Of a stretch of 64,000 bases of DNA, positions 52,559-62,354 are shown in pieces. The notes beneath the pieces were generated by a model. The model saw only the letters and a program-made list of their open reading frames with translations. It was not told the DNA's origin and did not search any database. The position numbers were made by a program, and so were the translations under genes. The DNA is taken from positions 124,001 through 188,000 of the forward strand of contig DASXUG010000015.1 in assembly GCA_036504995.1 (NCBI GenBank). The letters run 5' to 3'. Source of the DNA: DASXUG01 sp036504995 (GTDB taxonomy: Bacteria > Pseudomonadota > Gammaproteobacteria > Burkholderiales > Methylophilaceae). Every line of letters begins with the position of its first letter. Within the stretch, counting starts at the first letter, position 1.

Positions 52559-53851
52559 TTAAGCCTGAATAATGGATTTAAATACTTCGAAATAATCAGG
52601 AAACGTCTTGGCGACACACTTCGGGTCATTAATCGTAATCGGTACACCTCCTAGGCATACCAGCGAAAAACACATCGCCATGCGATGGTCGTCATAAGTG
52701 TCAATCACCGCATTCGGCGTAAGTTTTTCTGGAGGCGTGATGGTAATAAAGTCATGCCCTTCAATCACCGTTGCGCCCACTTTGCGTAATTCTGTTGCCA
52801 TGGCTGCAATGCGGTCCGTTTCTTTGACGCGCCAACTGGCGATATTGCGTAACGTGGTTGTGCCCTCGGCGAACAATGCTAGAATGGCTAGTGTCATCGC
52901 GGCATCGGGGATATGGTTGCAGTCAATATTTAATGGTAGAAGTTTGTTGCTAACAGGAACACGAGACTCTATCCAATTATCCCCCCAACTGATAAGGGCA
53001 TCCATTAAGGTTAGGGCTGCTGTAAATTTCACATCACCCTGAATGCTGTCTTTGCTTACGCCTATAACTCGCACTGCCCCGGCGCCAATCGCACCTGCTG
53101 CTAAAAAATAAGAAGCTGAAGAAGCGTCACCCTCAACAAAAAAGCGACCTGGATTTTGATAAGAGCTATTTGCGGGGATTGTAAAACGTTCCCAATCTTC
53201 TCGCTCTACATCGACGCCAAATTTCGCCATTAGATTAAGTGTAATTTCGATATATGGTTTTGAAATCAATTCACCAATAACCTCAACTGTGGCGGCTTTA
53301 CCTGTCAGAGGTAAGGCCATCAGTAATGCGGTTAGAAACTGGCTGGAAACATCACCGCGAATTTGAATCGGTTTGCTGACATCAATGTTGGCAGGTGAAA
53401 TTTGCAAAGGTGGAAACCCATCGTTACATTTGTATTCGATATTGCAGCCAATCTGGCGTAAGGCATCCACCAAGTCGCCAATCGGGCGCTCGTGCATCCG
53501 TGGTACGCCATGCAAATGATAGTTGCCATCAGATAGCGCTAATGCAGCAGTCAGGGGGCGAAAGGCGGTGCCAGCATTGCCTAAAAATAAATCTGCGTTT
53601 TTGTTGGGGAAATTGCCGCCACAGCCATGCACTCGCCAATCGGTCTCGCTAAGCTTTTCTAATTTAACGCCTAAGGTTTCTAAGGCCTCTAGCATTCTGT
53701 CAGTGTCATCTGATTTTAGTAGGTCGCGAATTTCTGTTATGCCGCTAGAAAGTGCCGCTAACAACAATGTTCGGTTGGAAATACTTTTTGAGCCAGGAAG
53801 TTTGATTGTGCCTGTCACTTTTGATGCGGGCTGTAAGGTGATCGATTCCAT
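52559..53851 (-). CDS. aroA: 3-phosphoshikimate 1-carboxyvinyltransferase (EPSP synthase)
   Basis: Sixth step of the shikimate pathway, joining phosphoenolpyruvate to shikimate 3-phosphate. The 430-residue protein shows LPGSKSISNRTLLLAAL, GNAGTAFRPLTAALAL (family motif GNAGTxxR) and the VKETDRIAAMATELRK segment. It has the class I residues around GNAGTAFRP, which suggests a glyphosate-sensitive enzyme, by inference. It is 3 bp from tyrA and cmk on either side. Confidence 0.96.
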   Translation of the reverse strand: MESITLQPASKVTGTIKLPGSKSISNRTLLLAALSSGITEIRDLLKSDDTDRMLEALETLGVKLEKLSETDWRVHGCGGNFPNKNADLFLGNAGTAFRPLTAALALSDGNYHLHGVPRMHERPIGDLVDALRQIGCNIEYKCNDGFPPLQISPANIDVSKPIQIRGDVSSQFLTALLMALPLTGKAATVEVIGELISKPYIEITLNLMAKFGVDVEREDWERFTIPANSSYQNPGRFFVEGDASSASYFLAAGAIGAGAVRVIGVSKDSIQGDVKFTAALTLMDALISWGDNWIESRVPVSNKLLPLNIDCNHIPDAAMTLAILALFAEGTTTLRNIASWRVKETDRIAAMATELRKVGATVIEGHDFITITPPEKLTPNAVIDTYDDHRMAMCFSLVCLGGVPITINDPKCVAKTFPDYFEVFKSIIQA

Positions 53852-53854
53852 TAT

Positions 53855-54766
53855 TTACTGATTTTCTCTATCTTTTGCCCATTGATTACGGGCTTTGCTG
53901 GCGCGTTCAAACAGTGTTTGCAGGCCGTTGCCATCATTGTTGGTGAGTAGGTTTTTGATTTGATTTAACTCTGCTTGGTAAGCATCCAGCTCTCTTAGTA
54001 GCGCATCGCGATTTGCTAGGCTAATATCGCGCCACATCTCTGGGTGACTGCCTGCGATACGGGTAAAGTCACGGAAGCCGCTGGCGGCAAAGTCAAACAA
54101 TTGTTTGGCATTGGAGCGGGCGGCTAAATCATCAACTAAGGCAAAAGCTAACAAATGTGGCAAATGGCTAACAGCAGCAAAAATACTATCGTGCTGCGAA
54201 GCCGTCATCTCGCTGAGGTTGGCACCACAGCTAGCCCACATTTGGCGAACTAATGCTAATGCCTTTGGGTTGGTGCTGGGTTCTGGAGTAAGCACGATGT
54301 TTTTGCCATCGAATAAGTCAGCCTTTGCAGCATTGACGCCGCTTTTTTCCGCCCCGGCGATGGGGTGGCCTGCAACAAATTGACTAAATTGCTCGCCTAA
54401 TATTTCTTTTGCGACTTGAATCACGTCAGACTTCGTGCTGCCAACATCGGTGATCACCGTGTTCGGATTCAGGTGGGGTTTGATTGCATTTAAAATATTG
54501 CTGGTTTGCGCAACTGGCGTTGCAATAATCACTAAATCTGCGTTGCTCATTGCTACGGGAATATTCGTCTGTGCCTCATTGATTACATTGAGGTCAAGTG
54601 CTGACTGTAGGTTATCTTCAGAGCGACCGATGCCAACAATATGCAAATTAGGGTGATGGCGTTTTAAGGCTAAAGCGACCGAGCCGCCGATTAAGCCTAC
54701 GCCAAAAATGACGAGCTTGTTCAATTGTGTAGAGTTCAGGAAATTATCAAGCTCGAATTGTAACAT
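53855..54766 (-). CDS. tyrA: Prephenate dehydrogenase
   Basis: Oxidatively decarboxylates prephenate (or arogenate) on the way to tyrosine. The 303-residue single-domain protein has the NAD(P) fingerprint FGVGLIGGSVALAL (about 21-34), TDVGSTKSDV, GHPIAGAEKSG and the FAASGFRDFTRIAGSHPEMW block. No chorismate mutase or ACT domain is fused. It is the first gene of the tyrA-aroA-cmk-rpsA-ihfB run. Confidence 0.94.
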   Translation of the reverse strand: MLQFELDNFLNSTQLNKLVIFGVGLIGGSVALALKRHHPNLHIVGIGRSEDNLQSALDLNVINEAQTNIPVAMSNADLVIIATPVAQTSNILNAIKPHLNPNTVITDVGSTKSDVIQVAKEILGEQFSQFVAGHPIAGAEKSGVNAAKADLFDGKNIVLTPEPSTNPKALALVRQMWASCGANLSEMTASQHDSIFAAVSHLPHLLAFALVDDLAARSNAKQLFDFAASGFRDFTRIAGSHPEMWRDISLANRDALLRELDAYQAELNQIKNLLTNNDGNGLQTLFERASKARNQWAKDRENQ

Positions 54767-54890
54767 GTTGGAAACTATAGTTTAGTAAAAGCGCTTTAAG
54801 CAAAACCAAGTTTAGCAAAACCAAGCACTTCACTTTATAATGCTCAAGATGGCATTTCATTTTTCAATCTTTAAACCTTAGGTTTATTCT

Positions 54891-56501
54891 TTGTTTACAG
54901 ACTCCCTGCAACCAAAATTTGTGTTAAGCGTACTTCTGGCTTTGTTCGCTTTGACGGCATTACGCCTGATTTCAGGCTTTTTTGCCCCTTTTTCATTGCA
55001 AGTGGATGAGGCACAGTATGCAGGCTGGGCGCATGATCTGGCCGCTGGCTACTACTCTAAACCGCCGTTTGTTGCTTGGGCGCTAGGGTTTGCGCAAGGC
55101 ACATGTGACATATTTCAGATCGACAATATAGAAGGCTGCGCGCGCATGCTACAAGCGCCTGCTTTTCTATTGACAGGGCTCTTGGTAGGGGCGAGCGCGG
55201 GACAGTTGTTTGATGATCAAAAAATTGCACTATTTAGTACCGTATTATTCTTAATCTTACCCCTGACCAGTTTTTATGCTTTGGTTGCTACTACCGATGC
55301 ATGGCTCCTGTTGTGGTGGTCGCTCGCTTTATTTACTTTTATAGTAGCGCAAAAAAATCCATCTTCCTGGTTAGCGTGGTTGGTCTGCGGTTTAGCGGTT
55401 GGTATGGGGATGTTAAGCAAGTATTCAATGGCTTTGTTTGCCGTGAGCGCCTTGCTTTGTATGTGGCGTCAGAACCAGTTGTTTGAAAATAAAACCTTGT
55501 TTCAGCCTAAACCCACATTGCTTAAACCTTTGCTTGCTGCCGTTGTGGCCTTTTTGGTGTTTTTACCTAATTTACTATGGAATATGCACAATGGGTTTCC
55601 TACCCTTCAGCATCATGTCGCCATTTCACAGGTGAGCGAGACGGCAAGTGGTGCTTGGACGGCTTCTCATGCCTTAGTTGAACTGCTCACTTTCTTCTCA
55701 GCGCAGTTTGTCGTGTTTGGGCCTTGGGCATTTTTGAGTTTGCTACTGATTAGCTTTACTAATATCTCAGATCAGGTGATGCCGCAAAGAGATCGAAAAG
55801 CGATGCGGTTTTTGTTGATGTTTACATGGCCCATGTTGGGTTTGATTTTATTACAGGCAACACTGAGTCGTGCCCATAGTAACTGGGCGGTGCCTGCCTA
55901 CGTGGCGGGCACGATATTGGTTTCGGCCTTTTGGGTTAGGCAGATGCAGGCATATTTTTATGGTGGTTTTTTGCATAAAATTTTATTTGGTAAACGTGCT
56001 TTGCAAGCGTCAGTGTTTTTCGGTTTGATTTTAACAGCCCTGATGATTGCTTTGCCGCATTGGGCCCAGTCAACACCTGAGCTGCAAATATCTCACCTCA
56101 ATCCTTTGCGTAAATTACAGGGCTGGAAAGAGGTCGCCCTATGGGTGAAGGCGCGTGAAAGTAAAAGCCATATGCGCGTGATTGCCGAAGACCGTGATTT
56201 ACTGGCTGCGCTATCGGTCTATGCCTACCCAGTTGCCTATCCACCCTTAGCATGGAACCCGACTCGCCACCAAGATAATCACTATCGCTGGTTTTATGAT
56301 TTGGCAAAAGTAAAACCTGCACCACAGCCTATGTTGATGGTGTTAGTTGCAGAACAGGGGGCTTCGCCAATTAATACTTTGCAGCAGCGTTTTGAGCAAG
56401 TGCGACCCATAGCGGATGCTAGCCTATCTGCAATTGAAATTGGTGGTAATCATCGCCACGCTTTTGCGTTTGAGGTCAGTGGATTTAAGGGCTATCCATA
56501 A
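54891..56501 (+). CDS. ArnT/GT39-type glycosyltransferase, first copy
   Basis: Integral membrane glycosyltransferase of the GT39/GT83 type, 536 residues with about 11-12 membrane segments. These enzymes move a sugar from a polyprenyl-phosphate donor onto an acceptor on the periplasmic face. The first periplasmic loop has the acidic motif LQVDEAQYAGWAHDLAAG with YYSKPPFVAW. The TTG start follows an AGG-containing leader. It shares its stop codon overlap (TAATG) with the next gene. Acceptor, such as lipid A or a protein, is unknown. Confidence 0.8.
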   Translation: MFTDSLQPKFVLSVLLALFALTALRLISGFFAPFSLQVDEAQYAGWAHDLAAGYYSKPPFVAWALGFAQGTCDIFQIDNIEGCARMLQAPAFLLTGLLVGASAGQLFDDQKIALFSTVLFLILPLTSFYALVATTDAWLLLWWSLALFTFIVAQKNPSSWLAWLVCGLAVGMGMLSKYSMALFAVSALLCMWRQNQLFENKTLFQPKPTLLKPLLAAVVAFLVFLPNLLWNMHNGFPTLQHHVAISQVSETASGAWTASHALVELLTFFSAQFVVFGPWAFLSLLLISFTNISDQVMPQRDRKAMRFLLMFTWPMLGLILLQATLSRAHSNWAVPAYVAGTILVSAFWVRQMQAYFYGGFLHKILFGKRALQASVFFGLILTALMIALPHWAQSTPELQISHLNPLRKLQGWKEVALWVKARESKSHMRVIAEDRDLLAALSVYAYPVAYPPLAWNPTRHQDNHYRWFYDLAKVKPAPQPMLMVLVAEQGASPINTLQQRFEQVRPIADASLSAIEIGGNHRHAFAFEVSGFKGYP

Positions 56502-57235
56502 TGCAAACCCAAACACTGCTGGAGTACGCAAAGTTTTCTCGTAAACGTGCCAAACGTGCGTTGGAGTATGGTTTGCCAGCGGCGGTATTGTGTGCGATTT
56601 TACTTATTCAAATTCCGCAAATTGATTTGGCTTTGAGTGCCTTATTTTTTAGAGCAAAAGATGCAGGCTTTCCTGCTGAGGTGAGTGGGTTCTGGCTCAG
56701 TCACTCCCCTGTGTTAGTGAGCTTTTACCATGCAATAGATGTGATGTCGCGCATTGCCTTAGTTGTTTCTGCGGTAATGTTAATTTGGTATCTCGTTAGA
56801 AAGAATGCTAAGGCTTTTTATGCGGCTGTAGTGTTGCTTAGTTTGATTGCAGGCCCCATGCTGGCTGTTAATGCTGGGCTTAAAGAGTCTTGGGGTAGAG
56901 CGCGCCCGCGTGATGTGGTGGAGTTTGGTGGTGCGCAAAAATTCACTCCTGCATGGGTGATTTCAGATCAATGTACGCATAACTGTGCATTTACTTCGGG
57001 TCATGCTGCCGCAGGTTTTTCCATATGTATTGGCTTTTTTGTCAGTCGACGCAAAATTTGGTTAAATGGCGGATTGCTGTTTGGCGGATTGGTCAGTCTA
57101 AGCCGTATGATGAATGGCGCCCATTTTTTTAGTGATGTATTGTTTTCTTTTTTTGTTGTGTTTATTTCAGCCGCGATCATGACGTGGTTGTTGGCAGCGT
57201 TGACGCTGCGGTGTTTAAAGGTAGAGGTCAAGTAA
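56501..57235 (+). CDS. PAP2-family phosphatase, first copy
   Basis: A 244-residue membrane phosphatase of the PAP2 family with intact three-part active site: KESWGRARP, FTSGHAAAG and SRMMNGAHFFSDV. It has about five to six membrane segments. Relatives dephosphorylate undecaprenyl pyrophosphate or lipid A. Coupled by TAATG to the GT39 gene upstream and directly abutting the GT2 gene, so it probably acts on the lipid part of the same pathway. Confidence 0.85.
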   Translation: MQTQTLLEYAKFSRKRAKRALEYGLPAAVLCAILLIQIPQIDLALSALFFRAKDAGFPAEVSGFWLSHSPVLVSFYHAIDVMSRIALVVSAVMLIWYLVRKNAKAFYAAVVLLSLIAGPMLAVNAGLKESWGRARPRDVVEFGGAQKFTPAWVISDQCTHNCAFTSGHAAAGFSICIGFFVSRRKIWLNGGLLFGGLVSLSRMMNGAHFFSDVLFSFFVVFISAAIMTWLLAALTLRCLKVEVK

Positions 57236-58192
57236 ATGAGTGGTCAATTAAAACGGGTATCTATTGTGATTCCTGTGTATAACGAGGTGGAAAATGTTGC
57301 TAACTTGGTGAAAGCTGTGGGTGATGCAATGCTGCCTACACAGCGCTCATTTGAGTTAGTGCTGGTGGATGATGGCTCACGTGATGGGTCAGCCAAAATT
57401 ATGCAGCAACTGGCAAAGGAAACTCCTTGGCTCAAATGTTTGTACTTTGCGCGTAATTATGGGCAATCTACAGCGATGCAAGCAGGTTTTGACCATGCTG
57501 ATGGTGACTATATTGTGACGTTGGATGGTGATTTGCAAAATGACCCGAATGATATCCCTAAATTATTAGAAATTTTAGATGAGCGTCCTGACGTAGACTG
57601 TGTAAGTGGCTGGCGTAAAGAGCGTCAAGATGCAGCGCTAAATCGCAAATTACCCTCGATGATTGCAAACGCATTGATTTCAAAAGTCACTAAGGTTAAA
57701 TTAAATGATTACGGTTGTGCCTTAAAAGCTTATCGTGGACAGATTATTCGTGATTTAAAATTGTATGGTGAGCTACATCGCTTTATCCCTGCGTTGGCAG
57801 TAGAGGTGGGTGCCAAAATTATTGAAGTGCCTGTTAATCATCGCGCACGTGTGGCGGGCGTTTCCAAATATGGCATCGACCGCACCATACGCGTTATTCT
57901 CGATTTGTTGTGGATACGCTTTACCATGCGCTTTTTGCATCGCCCAATTCACGCTTTTGGCGGTATTGCGATGCTGATGTTATTAGTCGGTTTGGGTACG
58001 CTAGGCTGGTTGGGCTTCGAAAAATTGGTACTTGGTATGAGTATCGGTGGTCGCCCATTATTAATGTTTGGCGTACTGGTGACATTGGTTGGCATGCAGC
58101 TATTAGCCACAGGTTTAATAGGTGAACTGTTGATTCGTATCTATCACGAACCTGGTGGCCGTAAACAATACATTTTAAGAAAGCCTGAGTAA
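57236..58192 (+). CDS. GT2 polyprenyl-phosphate glycosyltransferase (ArnC/DPM1-like)
   Basis: A 318-residue GT2 enzyme with a cytoplasmic catalytic domain and two C-terminal membrane helices (about 235-260 and 270-295). Motifs: VIPVYNEVENVANLV, VDDGSRDGS, DGDLQNDPNDIP and RVAGVSKYG. This is the layout of enzymes that load a sugar onto undecaprenyl phosphate, such as ArnC. It would make the donor used by the two GT39 enzymes of this cluster, which is inference. The ATG follows immediately after the stop of the PAP2 gene. Confidence 0.88.
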   Translation: MSGQLKRVSIVIPVYNEVENVANLVKAVGDAMLPTQRSFELVLVDDGSRDGSAKIMQQLAKETPWLKCLYFARNYGQSTAMQAGFDHADGDYIVTLDGDLQNDPNDIPKLLEILDERPDVDCVSGWRKERQDAALNRKLPSMIANALISKVTKVKLNDYGCALKAYRGQIIRDLKLYGELHRFIPALAVEVGAKIIEVPVNHRARVAGVSKYGIDRTIRVILDLLWIRFTMRFLHRPIHAFGGIAMLMLLVGLGTLGWLGFEKLVLGMSIGGRPLLMFGVLVTLVGMQLLATGLIGELLIRIYHEPGGRKQYILRKPE

Positions 58193-58198
58193 GTTAGC

Positions 58199-58996
58199 AT
58201 GACGGATATACGCGTATTACGCGCGTTAGCGTTGTATGTGTTGCTGTTGGCTGTGATATTGCCACTGGGTTTGATGTTTGAAAAATCAAATGCTAATCAG
58301 CTGATATTTACCAGCATGAACAGCTTAACGCCCGCAATTGGTGGGCCAGTATTTTGGGCTTGGATGACGTCGTTAGGTGATACCTCAGTCGCAGTAGTCC
58401 TTATTTGGTTGTTTTTACCTAAAAATTCGCAGGCACTCGTCAGATTGAGCTTTGTTTTTGTGCTCGGTAGTATTTTGTCTCCTCTGATTAAACACTATTT
58501 TGATTACCCGCGCCCTTTAGGTGTGTTGGGTAACTCTGTAGTCGTAGTAGGGCCTGCTTTGCAAACGCATGGCTTTGTTTCAGGGCACACGCTGACGGCG
58601 TTTTTAGTGGCGTCTTTAGTCTTTTATAGCTATCAAACACGCTGGGTATTTTGTGCAGTTCTGGTGGCGGCACTAGTAGGCGTTTCGCGCATTATGGTCG
58701 GCGCACACTGGCCAGCAGATGTGCTGATTGGCGCTTTGGTCGGGTGGGGTGCTGGCATTTTAGCGATTACTTTAGCTGATGCGATACCGCAAAAAGCCGA
58801 AAAATACTTAACGTTTTTAGGTATGGTTTTATTGCTTATCGCGATTGTCTATTTAGCACTCGGTAAAATGGCAAATATTCTACTGGTCATCTACTTCTGG
58901 CAGGGTTTTTCTATATTAGCGCTGTTCATGTTGTTTCCCTCGGTAAGAACTATGCTTACTCATCGCTTACTGCGTAAAAGTGTTTTAAGAAATTAA
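58199..58996 (+). CDS. PAP2-family phosphatase, second copy
   Basis: A 265-residue membrane phosphatase with a complete PAP2 signature: KHYFDYPRPLG, FVSGHTLTA and SRIMVGAHWPADV. It has an extra pair of C-terminal helices compared with the first copy and is only distantly similar to it, so the two are not a recent duplication. It is 6 bp from the GT2 gene and 6 bp from the next one. Undecaprenyl pyrophosphate or lipid A phosphate are reasonable substrates. Confidence 0.85.
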   Translation: MTDIRVLRALALYVLLLAVILPLGLMFEKSNANQLIFTSMNSLTPAIGGPVFWAWMTSLGDTSVAVVLIWLFLPKNSQALVRLSFVFVLGSILSPLIKHYFDYPRPLGVLGNSVVVVGPALQTHGFVSGHTLTAFLVASLVFYSYQTRWVFCAVLVAALVGVSRIMVGAHWPADVLIGALVGWGAGILAITLADAIPQKAEKYLTFLGMVLLLIAIVYLALGKMANILLVIYFWQGFSILALFMLFPSVRTMLTHRLLRKSVLRN

Positions 58997-59002
58997 GCCC
59001 AC

Positions 59003-59992
59003 GTGAAAAATATCTCGTTGAGTTCTGTTCTACGCTCCTTGTTTGGGGTGCTACTTATTCTGTTTTTGCTTAGGCAGCTAGATACAGCTAAGCTATATAC
59101 CGTTTTTTCAAAGCTTTCATGGGCTTGGTTTGCGCTTGCCTGCATTTCACTCATTGTTTCCAATCTTTTTTCAGTGATGCGTTGGCAAAAAATTACTACG
59201 CAGATGGGGCTTAGCATTCAGTTTAAACAAGCATTGTATTTGTATGCGCAAGGGATTACTGCTAATACTGTGTTGCCAGGAGGTATCGTTGGTGGGGATG
59301 TTTGGCGAACTTTGGGGCTGGTGAAAATAGCGCAGCAACAAGGTAAACAAACTGAGTTTGGCCACGCAGAAGCGGCTGCAAGCGTATTGTTAGACCGTGT
59401 GGGAGGCTTGTGGAGTTTATGTATATTTTCCCTACTAGCCTTAGTGATGGTGTATTTCTCAACGCTAAACGACTATAACGATAATCTGTTATGGTTGCTG
59501 GAGACATATGCAGCTTTGTTGGTAGTCGCAGCTATCTCGCCACTTTTGTTTATGATGTCTTGGTTAAGTGCTAAAAAATTACATAGCTTGGCGAGTGATT
59601 TAGCCAACAGATGGGTGCGCAAACTGATACAGACACTTGCCGTGATTTCAGCCAATATTCATCAGTTGATTGTCACGCTCGGTCAGTCTCTATTGGTGCA
59701 GGTATTTGCTGTGTTCACGCTATATTGTTGTTTGCGTGCAGTAGGCGTGGAGATTTCTTATTTTGAAGTTGCAGCACTCAGTTTGGCGATATTTTTATCG
59801 GCAATTGTCCCAGCCTCGATTAGTGGCTTTGGTGCACGTGAGTTGGCGGCTGTCGCAGTGTTAAGTTTAATTGGTGTGAATGCAGAGTCGGCTTTTTCAG
59901 CCTCATTTTTATTTGGATTGGCTGGAATGCTGCAAGGTGTGCTGGGTATCTATTTTTGGCTGAAAAAAGCGCCCGATCTGGGGGTGAAATGA
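59003..59992 (+). CDS. Lysylphosphatidylglycerol synthetase-type membrane protein (UPF0104)
   Basis: A 329-residue polytopic protein of the LPG_synthase_TM/UPF0104 family with about eight membrane segments. These are flippase-like or lipid-handling domains, here without the soluble aminoacyltransferase domain of MprF. The ITANTVLPGGIVGGDVWRTL and SISGFGARELAAVAVL motifs are typical. The GTG start and the ATGA overlap with the next gene fit a co-translated operon. It could move a lipid-linked sugar across the inner membrane. Confidence 0.8.
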   Translation: MKNISLSSVLRSLFGVLLILFLLRQLDTAKLYTVFSKLSWAWFALACISLIVSNLFSVMRWQKITTQMGLSIQFKQALYLYAQGITANTVLPGGIVGGDVWRTLGLVKIAQQQGKQTEFGHAEAAASVLLDRVGGLWSLCIFSLLALVMVYFSTLNDYNDNLLWLLETYAALLVVAAISPLLFMMSWLSAKKLHSLASDLANRWVRKLIQTLAVISANIHQLIVTLGQSLLVQVFAVFTLYCCLRAVGVEISYFEVAALSLAIFLSAIVPASISGFGARELAAVAVLSLIGVNAESAFSASFLFGLAGMLQGVLGIYFWLKKAPDLGVK

Positions 59993-61614
59993 AACAAAAT
60001 AAAATGTTAGTGAGTGGGCTACTGTGGTTGGTTGCCAGCTTTATCTTGCTTTGGGGCTTGGGCAGCGTACCACTGACTGACGTAGATGAAGGCGCGTTTG
60101 CCGAGGCCAGTCGAGAAATGTTAAGTCGTGGTGACTTTATTTCGCCATGGTTATTCGACGCACCAAGATTTGATAAACCAGCGATGATTCACTGGCTGCA
60201 AATCGCAGCGATGCAAGCTTTTGGTATTAATGCTTTTGCAGCTCGTTTGCCTTCCGCATTGGCCGGTCTATGGTGGTGTTGGATTGTTGTGCGCTGGACA
60301 CGTGAGGCCATCAAGCTAATTCAGGCTCCCGCGCAGGCCCCACAGTTTGTATTGGTCATTGCGGTAACCTCGATTGCGTTGCCTGTTATCTCGCGTGTTT
60401 CCACTGCTGACGCTTTACTCAATGCATTTTTAACCACTACGCTCTACTTACTGTGGCGAGCGCTGATGTCCGATGAGGCATCGTCTTCTGCAGTCGCTTC
60501 ATTAAAAAAATACACCCGATGCGCTGCCATTTTTATCGGTTTTGGCTTACTCACCAAGGGGCCGATTGCTATTTTAGTACCAGCGGGAGCGAGCTTGTTT
60601 GCCATCATGATGCGCCCAAGCTTATATAAAAAATGGTTAAAAATTGCGTTTGACCCCTTCGCTTGGTTGATTGTATTAGTCATTGCTTTACCTTGGTATG
60701 TTTTGCAATATCAAGCGCAAGGCATGCCATTTATTGCTGGGTTTTTTGGTAAACACAATTTGGGACGCTACACAGGCACTATGCTTGGCTTTAGCGGAGG
60801 CTTTTGGTATTACCCTATGTGGATGCTTATTTCGATTTTGCCATGGGTGCCTATGCTATGTCGTAGTTTAGTTAATTTGGTGCGTCAGCCAAGCTCGATA
60901 TTACGACATCCTGCACTTCGCTTTATGTGGGCCATTCCACTCTTTGTGCTGCTATTTTTCTCGTTTTCATCTACCAAATTACCGCATTATGGCTTTTACG
61001 GTTTAAGTGGCTTATTTGTATTGATGGCGATTACGGCGGGGCAAGCACATCAAGAAAAATCGAGTTTGTTGCTGGATCGAGTGTGGCTGGGTTTGTTATT
61101 GCTAGTATTTGCTTTTACCTCTTCATGGGCACCAAAATTAGCAGGTTTAACGCATGATCCTTATTACTACTGGGTTTTGCAAAGCGCTGGCGCTGTTTTT
61201 GTGTGGCAATGGGCTGTGATGACAGTTATCGCCGCAATAGGCTTGGTCGCATTGTTTTTGCCCGCTAAATTTGGTGCTTGGCGCTTATCAGTGGGGGCAA
61301 TTGCAATCGCTGTATGTATTCATTTGATATTTGTCCCTACAGTGATTGCACAATTAAGAACCCCTATTCTGCTAGCGGCGCAACAAGTGGCACAGGTTCA
61401 ATCACCCGTGGTGAGTTGGCGTTTAGCTTCACCTAGCCTGTCATTTGCGGCGCAACGGGTCATTCCACAGCAAGACCCTAAGCTGGGTGATACGGTTGTG
61501 CTTTATGAAAAGCATCATCAGGCACTACTCACCTTACTTACTAGCGCTTATCCAGCTGCGCAACTTCAAATAGTGTGGCATGTCGGTGGTGTTGAGATTG
61601 TTAGAGTAAACTGA
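59989..61614 (+). CDS. ArnT/GT39-type glycosyltransferase, second copy
   Basis: A 541-residue integral membrane glycosyltransferase of the ArnT/PMT superfamily. Motif PLTDVDEGAFAEASREML in the first periplasmic loop contains the metal and donor-binding acidic pair, followed by FDKPAMIHWLQ. Eleven to twelve membrane segments. I start at the ATG at 59989, overlapping the UPF0104 stop as ATGA. It is clearly different from the first GT39 in this cluster, so the two probably have different acceptors. The gene ends 2 bp from the convergent bpt. Confidence 0.82.
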   Translation: MKQNKMLVSGLLWLVASFILLWGLGSVPLTDVDEGAFAEASREMLSRGDFISPWLFDAPRFDKPAMIHWLQIAAMQAFGINAFAARLPSALAGLWWCWIVVRWTREAIKLIQAPAQAPQFVLVIAVTSIALPVISRVSTADALLNAFLTTTLYLLWRALMSDEASSSAVASLKKYTRCAAIFIGFGLLTKGPIAILVPAGASLFAIMMRPSLYKKWLKIAFDPFAWLIVLVIALPWYVLQYQAQGMPFIAGFFGKHNLGRYTGTMLGFSGGFWYYPMWMLISILPWVPMLCRSLVNLVRQPSSILRHPALRFMWAIPLFVLLFFSFSSTKLPHYGFYGLSGLFVLMAITAGQAHQEKSSLLLDRVWLGLLLLVFAFTSSWAPKLAGLTHDPYYYWVLQSAGAVFVWQWAVMTVIAAIGLVALFLPAKFGAWRLSVGAIAIAVCIHLIFVPTVIAQLRTPILLAAQQVAQVQSPVVSWRLASPSLSFAAQRVIPQQDPKLGDTVVLYEKHHQALLTLLTSAYPAAQLQIVWHVGGVEIVRVN

Positions 61615-61616
61615 TT

Positions 61617-62354
61617 TTATTCGACTTTTAGTAACTTCCATTCGTTATCGATCAACGCTTGTTGCGGCTGATAATTCTGTTTGTAGTCCATTTTCTGACT
61701 ACCTTGTATCCAATATCCCAAGTACAAATAGGGAAGTTTTAGCGCTTTACACCACTCAACTAGCCATAAGATGCTGTAAGTGCCATAGCTATTAGCGTTA
61801 TCTGCAGATGTTTTTATCGCAGCATCATAAAAGGTGTAGACGGCAGAAATGCCATCTTCTACAACATCAACCATGCTGACGATTTTTAGCTCACCATTCA
61901 GCCTAAATTCAATCACTTGACTCTTTACATTGCTCTGCACTAAAAAGTCGCGATATTGGTCTGAAGTTTCCTCTTCATGACTGGAATGGCGAGCTGCTTG
62001 ATAAGCTGCATATAGTTGGTAATGCTCTTCTTGAAAGACAAGTGGATGAATACTCACTTCAAGCATGTGATGCCTTTTAAAGGCGCGCTGTTGACTGCGA
62101 TTAGGTTTGAATTGATCGACAGGTAAGCGCACAGGTATGCAAGCATTGCATTTTTCACAGTGGGGGCGGTATACAAATTTTCCGCTGCGACGAAAGCCAA
62201 GTTGGATTAATCCGCTATAGGTTTGGGCGTTAATTAAATGCTGCGGCGTGGCGATGAGGGATTGCGCCGCGCGGTTAGGCAGGTAACCGCAACTATATGG
62301 GGTGGTGGCGTAAAACTGTAGTTTTTGCAAAGGTGGATCGCTAGGTAGGGTCAT
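61617..62354 (-). CDS. bpt: Aspartate/glutamate leucyltransferase
   Basis: N-degron enzyme moving leucine from Leu-tRNA onto proteins that begin with Asp or Glu, marking them for ClpAP. The 245-residue product has the Bpt/ATE1-type N-terminal YSCGYLPNRAAQSL region, the cysteine pair PHCEKCNACIPVRLP and the C-terminal YLYLGYWIQGSQKMDYK end. Overlaps aat by 4 bp (ATGA), so the two N-degron transferases are coupled. Confidence 0.94.
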   Translation of the reverse strand: MTLPSDPPLQKLQFYATTPYSCGYLPNRAAQSLIATPQHLINAQTYSGLIQLGFRRSGKFVYRPHCEKCNACIPVRLPVDQFKPNRSQQRAFKRHHMLEVSIHPLVFQEEHYQLYAAYQAARHSSHEEETSDQYRDFLVQSNVKSQVIEFRLNGELKIVSMVDVVEDGISAVYTFYDAAIKTSADNANSYGTYSILWLVEWCKALKLPYLYLGYWIQGSQKMDYKQNYQPQQALIDNEWKLLKVE

